In this document: one piece after another, positions 14,319 through 21,538 of the stretch
Layout of the letters: every line of letters starts with the position of its first letter
How positions within the stretch are numbered: position 1 is the stretch's first letter
NCBI RefSeq assembly: GCF_014805685.1
Contig: NC_060901.1
Span: 21,273,405 to 21,337,404 of the forward strand
DNA length: 64,000 bases
Direction of reading: 5' to 3'
Source: Silurus meridionalis
Lineage: Eukaryota > Chordata > Actinopteri > Siluriformes > Siluridae
Position numbers and translations under genes: made by a program
The notes under the pieces: generated by a model
The model's database searches: none
Seen by the model: only the letters and a program-made list of their open reading frames with translations
What the model was told of the DNA's origin: nothing

Positions 14319-17300
14319 CAGCATCATAAATACATTCTTCAAGCCGAGTTGCTTTACAACAGCTGGCCTTTGGACGATTCACTGTCAGGTTTCATCCAAA
14401 CCCTGCGAGATAAGGAAAGCAATGAGATGAGAGGTGAGCACCACGGCAGCATTCGGTCGTATACTGAGGTACAAGTGGGAGGTCATGTGACGCCCAGGAG
14501 ATGATTGGAGAAGAAATCATGTGGCTCGAATATGATTAACATTTACTGTTACATTTATGGCATTATCCATTATCCAGACCAACTTACGACAGAGCGTTAG
14601 CCAAGTAGCAGTAGCAACTTGTGACCTTCTGATCCAAAGTCCAATATTTTAACCATTGAGCATTCAGCAGACACCCTCATCCATAGCGACTTTTCTCTCA
14701 TTTATACTACACACTAAACAATTCAGAGTTAAGGGCCTTGCTCAGGGGCCCAACAGTGGCAGCTTGTTGGTGCTAGGATTTGACCTCACAACCTTATGAT
14801 CAGAAGTCCACCATCCCTTCCCCATCCCAGCACTCGCTTGCATGTTAGAGACGGGTCGTTCACGAGCCTTTAATGTGACTCAGAAGAACGAGTCGTCTCA
14901 AAGAGCGATTCGTTTATTTTGAACGAGTCTTTAATGTGACTCAGAAGAACGAGTCGTCTCAAAGAGCGATTTGTTCATTTTGAACGAGTCTTTAATGTGA
15001 CTCAGAAGAACGAGTCATCCCAAAGAGCGATTCGTTCATTTTGAACTAGTCAATAACGAGAGATTCGTTCATTTTGAATGAGTCTTTAATGTGACTCAGA
15101 AGAACGAGTAGATAGTGTGATATTTTGAACGAGTCTTTAATGTGATTCAGAAGAACGACTCACCCTAAAGAACGATTCATTCATTTTGAATTAGTCTTTA
15201 ACGAAAGATTTGTTCATTTTGAACAAGTTTTTAAAAAGAGATTCGTTCATTTTGAACGAGTCTTTAATTTGATTCAGAAGAACGAGTCGTCCCAAAGAGC
15301 GATTTGTTCATTTTGAGTGAGTCTTTAACGAGAGATTTAGTAATTTTTAACAAGTCTTTAATGTGACTCAGGAGAATGAGTCATCCCAAAATGCGATTCA
15401 TTCGTTTTGAACGAGTCTTTAATGAGAGATTCGTTCATTTTAAAACGAGTCTTTACTGTGACTCAGAAGAACGAGTAGACAGAGTGATTCGTTCTTTTTG
15501 GACGAGTCTTTAATGTGACTCATAAACAAAGCATAGAAAAATCTCTGTAGGTTATGTGCAGAAAACAAAATTGAGTAGTTCATCTCTCGACTCTTCATTC
15601 TGAGTCGTTCGTTCACTCTTCAGTCACGTGACTCTTATAGACGCTATGGGAACTATACCATAGTTACGAAAAATCTATATTATAGTCAGAGTTCATGTTA
15701 CCATGTAGACGTGTTGAATGAAAGCAGAGAAAGCAGATCTTCATCAAGATGCACATCCGGGTGAAAAAGTCACGTGTCACGTGTCCCGATACTTTTGGAA
15801 ACTGTCCCCTGTCTCTGTCCCCCAGGGCACATCTCTTTGCGCTGATCCTGATTGGTGTGTGTTCCGAGTCTGTAGGGCCGCGTTACGCCGCTCGTGCGTC
15901 GATAGGACGCGTTCAAAGTGGGTTAATTCGATTCTCTCGTTCTCCAGAAATACCTCCCACAGCACTGGAGGCCAGAAGGCAACTCGATTTGACTTCCCAT
16001 TGACCCATTTTCCACAGGCTTCCTGGGGAACGAAACTGGAGACGCGATTGCAGCAGAGCTCGATAATATGTACTTACTGATCTCACACACACACACACAC
16101 ACACACTCGTGTATCTAAGTCTCACAGGTCTCCACAGGCACACTCCAAAATCTGGTGGAACATCTACCCAGAAGAGTGGAGCTTATTATAATAGAAAATA
16201 GGGACTAAATGTGGAATGGGATGTTCATTGATTATTGATTGATTAATTGATCGATTTAAATAGTTTTTTCCCTGATATCTTCAATATTTCTGCCATTTTT
16301 TTCCACATTCTGCCTTTTTTTTCGCTACATTTCCGTTTCTTCTTCTACGCGATCACGTAGCGCTCGGTGATGTAACTTCATTTCACACCACTCTTTTTTT
16401 TTTCTCCCACTTGTTGGAACCGGAGGTGAGAAGGAAAAAAAATAAACAAGTGTAAATTCAACAAAAAATATTTTTTTCCGCCGCGACCGACTGGCATCAA
16501 TCTGAGGAGCATGAGCGGCATCATGCGAGTGGGCAGCAGGTGAGGAGGTGGTTATGATACACCTGCTCCCCCATTGTTATCTACACCTGATCCCCGTATC
16601 TACACCTGATCCCCGTTATCTACACCTGATTCCCCTCCGTTATCTACACACCTGATCCCCCTCTCCGTTATCTACACCTGATCCCCCTCTCCGTTATCTA
16701 CACCTGATCCCCCTCTCCGTTATCTACACCTGACCTCCCTCGTTATCTACACCTGATCCCCGTTATCTACACCTGATCCCCTCGTTATCTACACCTGATC
16801 TCCCCTACCGTTATCTACACCTGATCCCCGTTATCTACACCTGATCCCCTCCGTTATCTACACCTGATCCCCGTTATCTACACCTGATCCCCGTTATCTA
16901 CACCTGATCCCCCTGTTATCTACACCTGATCTCCCCTACCGTTATCTACACCTGATCCCCTCCGTTATCTACACCTGATCCCCGCTATCTACACCTGATC
17001 CCCTCCGTTATCTACACCTGATCCCCTCCGTTATCTACACACCTGATCCCCGTTATCTACACCTGTTCCCCCGTTATCTACACCTGATCCCCTCCGTTAT
17101 CTACACCTGATCCCTCCTCTGTTATCTACACCTGATCCCCCTCCGTTATCTACACCTGATCTCCTCCGTTATCTACACCTGATCCCCGTTATCTACACCT
17201 GATCTCCCTCCGTTATCTACACCTGATCCCCCTGTTATCTACACCTGATCCCCCAGTTATCTACACCTGATCCTCCCCAGTTATCTACACCTGATCCTCC

Positions 17301-19405
17301 CTGTTATCTACACCTGATCCCACCCGTTATCTACACCTGATCCACCCCGTTATCTACACCTGATCCCCGTTATCTACACCTGATCCCACCGTTATCTACA
17401 CCTGATCCTCCCTGTTATCTACACCTGATCCCACCGTTATCTACACCTGATCCCCCTGTTATCTACACCTGATCCCCGTTATCTACACCTGATCCCCTCC
17501 GTTATCTACACCTGATCCCCGTTATCTACACCTGATCCCCGTTATCTACACCTGATCCCCCTCGTTATCTACACCTGATCTCCCCTACCGTTATCTACAC
17601 CTGATCCCTCCGTTATCTACACCTGATCCCCCTCCGTTATCTACACCTGATCCCCCCTCCGTTATCTACACCTGATCCTCCGTTATCTACACCTGTCCCC
17701 CCGTTATCTACACCTGTTCCCCCGTTATCTACACCTGATCCCCTCCGTTATCTACACCTGATCCCCCTCCGTTATCTACACCTGATCCCCCTCCGTTATC
17801 TACACCTGACCTCCCCGTTATCTACACCTGATATCCCCGTTATCTACACCTGATCTCCTCCGTTATCTACACCTGATCCCCCTGTTATCTACACCTGATC
17901 CCCCAGTTATCTACACCTGATCCTCCCTGTTATCTACACCTGATCCACCTCCGTTATCTACACCTGATCCCCCTCCGTTATCTACACCTGATCCACCCGT
18001 CATCTACACCTGATCCACCTCCGTTATCTACACCTGATCCACCTCCGTTATCTACACCTGATCCCCGTTATCTACACCTGATCCCCGTTATCTACACCTG
18101 ATCCTCCCTGTTATCTACACCTGATCCTCCCTGTTATCTACACCTGATCCCCCTCGTTATCTACACCTGATCCCCGTTATCTACACCTGATCTCCTCCGT
18201 TATCTACACCTGATCCCCCTGTTATCTACACCTGATCCCCCAGTTATCTACACCTGATCCTCCCTGTTATCTACACTTGATCCCACCCGTTATCTACACC
18301 TGATCCTCCCTGTTATCTACACCTGATCCCCGTTATCTACACCTGATCCCCGTTATCTACACCTGATCCCCCTCCGTTATCTACACCTGATCCCTCCGTT
18401 ATCTACACCTGTCCCCCCGTTATCTACACCTGTTCCCCCGTTATCTACACCTGATCCCTCCGTTATCTACACCTGATCCCCCTCCGTTATCTACACCTGA
18501 TCCCCTCCGTTATCTACACCTGACCTCCCCGTTATCTACACCTGATATCCCCGTTATCTACACCTGATCCCCCAGTTATCTACACCTGATCCTCCCTGTT
18601 ATCTACACTTGATCCCACCCGTTATCTACACCTGATCCTCCCTGTTATCTACACCTGATCCCCGTTATCTACACCTGATCCCCGTTATCTACACCTGATC
18701 CCCGTTATCTACACCTGATCCTTCCTGTTATCTACACCTGATCCACCCGTCATCTACACCTGATCCACCTCCGTTATCTACACCTGATCCACCTCCGTTA
18801 TCTACACCTGATCCCCGTTATCTACACCTGATCCCCGTTATCTACACCTGATCCTCCCTGTTATCTACACCTGATCCTCCCTGTTATCTACACCTGATCC
18901 ACCTCCGTTATCTACACCTGATCCACCTCCGTTATCTACACCTGATCCCCCCCGTTATCTACACCTGATCCTCCCCTGCTATCTACACCTGATCTACTAC
19001 CCTTTTCCTTTTTTTCTTTTTTTAAAATCTATTTAGCATTTCCTTATTTTAGCATTTTTTCTTTTCCCATTTGCTTTCAAAAACAACCCTGTCTCGTCTC
19101 CACCGCCGGTTATTTTGGACGTCTGGATGGAATACTTCAGATTCGATCAGGACCTGCTGTCATTCAGGCCTTATAGAAACATGTAAACTTGTCAACCTGT
19201 CTACTGGGATGAAGGGTTTTAAAGAGAAAACCGAAGGGAACGAAGAGTTTTTTTCAGGAAGGGGTGGGGGAGTGGAGTGGAAAGCAGGCTCTGAATGGAG
19301 CAACACTGCCATCTAGGGATGTGCAGTGGATGTGTCTCATTAGAAGCCAGTGAACATTTTAATGTGTGTGTGTGTCTCTGTGTGTCTCTGTGTGTCTCTG
19401 TGTGT

Positions 19406-19485
<80 letters not shown>

Positions 19486-20611
19486 TTTGAGTGTTGTAGT
19501 TTCTGGGAGTCACACTTGAGCTGAGAACCTGGCCACTGTTTACTTTAATATGCAAATCAACATGTACTTCTACTTTAAATAATCATGGAGCTTCGATTTC
19601 AATGCTAAATCTGTTTTTTTCTTGTGTGCAGTGTTCAAACATCTGATCAAAGATGCAGCTGACCAACTCAGTAGCGAGCCACAGAAGCCACAGATGCCCA
19701 CATCCAAAACGTCCAAGAGCAAAGAGAAGGACAAAACTACACCCAAGGAGGTTCAGCAGGTGGGTGTCATGTTCCTCACTGGATCGCCAAAAGTTCAGCA
19801 TTTTATTCGCTATTTAGTCTCCGTTAGGTCTTATAATCAGCTCCACGCTTCTGGGAAGATGTTCCTGGAGATTTTGTGAAGATCGATGTGAATGTGTGTA
19901 GAAGGTGTGTAGAAGGTGTTTAGAAGGTGTGTTGAAGTTGTTTAGAAGGTGTTTAGGTGTGTAGAAGGTGTTTAGGTGTGGAGAAGGTGTGTTGAAGTTG
20001 TTTAGAAGGTGTGTAGAAGGTGTTGAGATGGTGTTTAGGTGTAGAAGGTGTTTAGGTGTGAAGAAGGTGTGTTGAAGTTGTTTAGAAGGTGTGTAGAAGG
20101 TGTTGAGATGGTGTTTAGGTGTGTAGAAGGTGTGTTGAAGTTGTTTGGAAGGTGTTGAGATGGTGTTTAGGTGTGTAGAAGGTGTGTTGAAGTTGTTTAG
20201 AAGGTGTTGAGATGGTGTTTAGTGTGTAGATGGTGTGTTGAAGGTGTTTAGGTGTGTAGAAGGTGTGTTGAAGTTGTTTAGAAGGTGTTGAGATGGTGTT
20301 TAGTGTGTAGAAGGTGTTTAGGTGTGTAGAAGGTGTGTTGAAGTTGTTTAGAAGGTGTTGAGATGGTGTTGAGATGGTATATAAAGGGTGTGTAGGTTGT
20401 ACGCATGTGTTTTGAAAGTGTTCATGTGGGTTTTTTTGTGTTTGTGCAGATGTTGGATGAGACGAAGCCCCATTGGACTCTGCATGTGGTCAGTGAGCAG
20501 ACGGAGGCTGAACAGATCCAAGTGAAGAAGGACACTGAGAGACTGGAGCAGATTAGAGCTATAAAACAGGCCTGGGAAGCTTCAGAGCCTGGCAGGGCAG
20601 CTAAGGTCTGT

Positions 20612-20664
<53 letters not shown>

Positions 20665-20924
20665 ATTCATACCGTCTATACTGATGTACTGTTGTTGGTG
20701 TGCAGGCTTTTCAGACCCGTCAGCAGTACCTGGATCATCTGAGGACGATTGGAGAGGACTTCAGGCTGGACCTCACACCTTTCATCAGGTACACAAACCC
20801 GACATGGTCACAGAAAGTGTGTGTGTGTGTGTGTGCGCGGATCCCGGTGTGGCCATAAGTTTACTGGTTGTCTATCTGTCTCTCGCTCTGTCTCTGTCTG
20901 TCTGTCTCTTTGTCTGTCTGTCTG

Positions 20925-20983
<59 letters not shown>

Positions 20984-21484
20984 TTGTCTGACTGTATAAC
21001 TGTATGTCTGTCTCGTATTTTTTGCCCACTGTCTTTGTCTTGTTGTCTGTCTCACTTTTGTTGCCCCTGTCTATCTGCCTGTCTGTCTGCCTGTCTGTCT
21101 CTCTCTTTCTGTCTTTGCCTCTTTGTATGTCTGTATGTTGTCTGTCTCTCTTTCGATTCGTGTGTGTCTCTATCTCTCTCTCTCACCCTCTTTCTTTGTC
21201 CCTTCATCTGGCTGTCTGTATGTCGCCTCTTTTCTGCGTGTCCATCTGTTTGTCGTTTTTTTTTCTGCCATGTCTGTCTTTGTCTGTCTTGTCTGACTGT
21301 TGTCTCTGCCTGTCTCTCTTTTAATGCCCCTGTTTTACTGTCTATTTGTCTGTCTGTCAGTCTCACTCTGTTTTTGTGTCTTTGTCTGTTTATCTGTTTA
21401 TTATCTCTTTTTCTGTCTGTGTTCGTCCGTCCGTCCGTCCGTCCGTCTGTCTGTCTTTCTTTCGATTCCTCTGTCTCTCCCTCA

Positions 21485-21538
<54 letters not shown>

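Noticed and set aside
15718..16080. 120-aa frame as a possible missing adgb exon
   Set aside because: Contains transposon-relic phrases, no matching phase and no androglobin-like sequence.
16555..18995. CRISPR-like regular repeat array
   Set aside because: Units of about 20-25 bp with 4-9 bp variable spacers inside a vertebrate intron; a minisatellite, not a CRISPR array.
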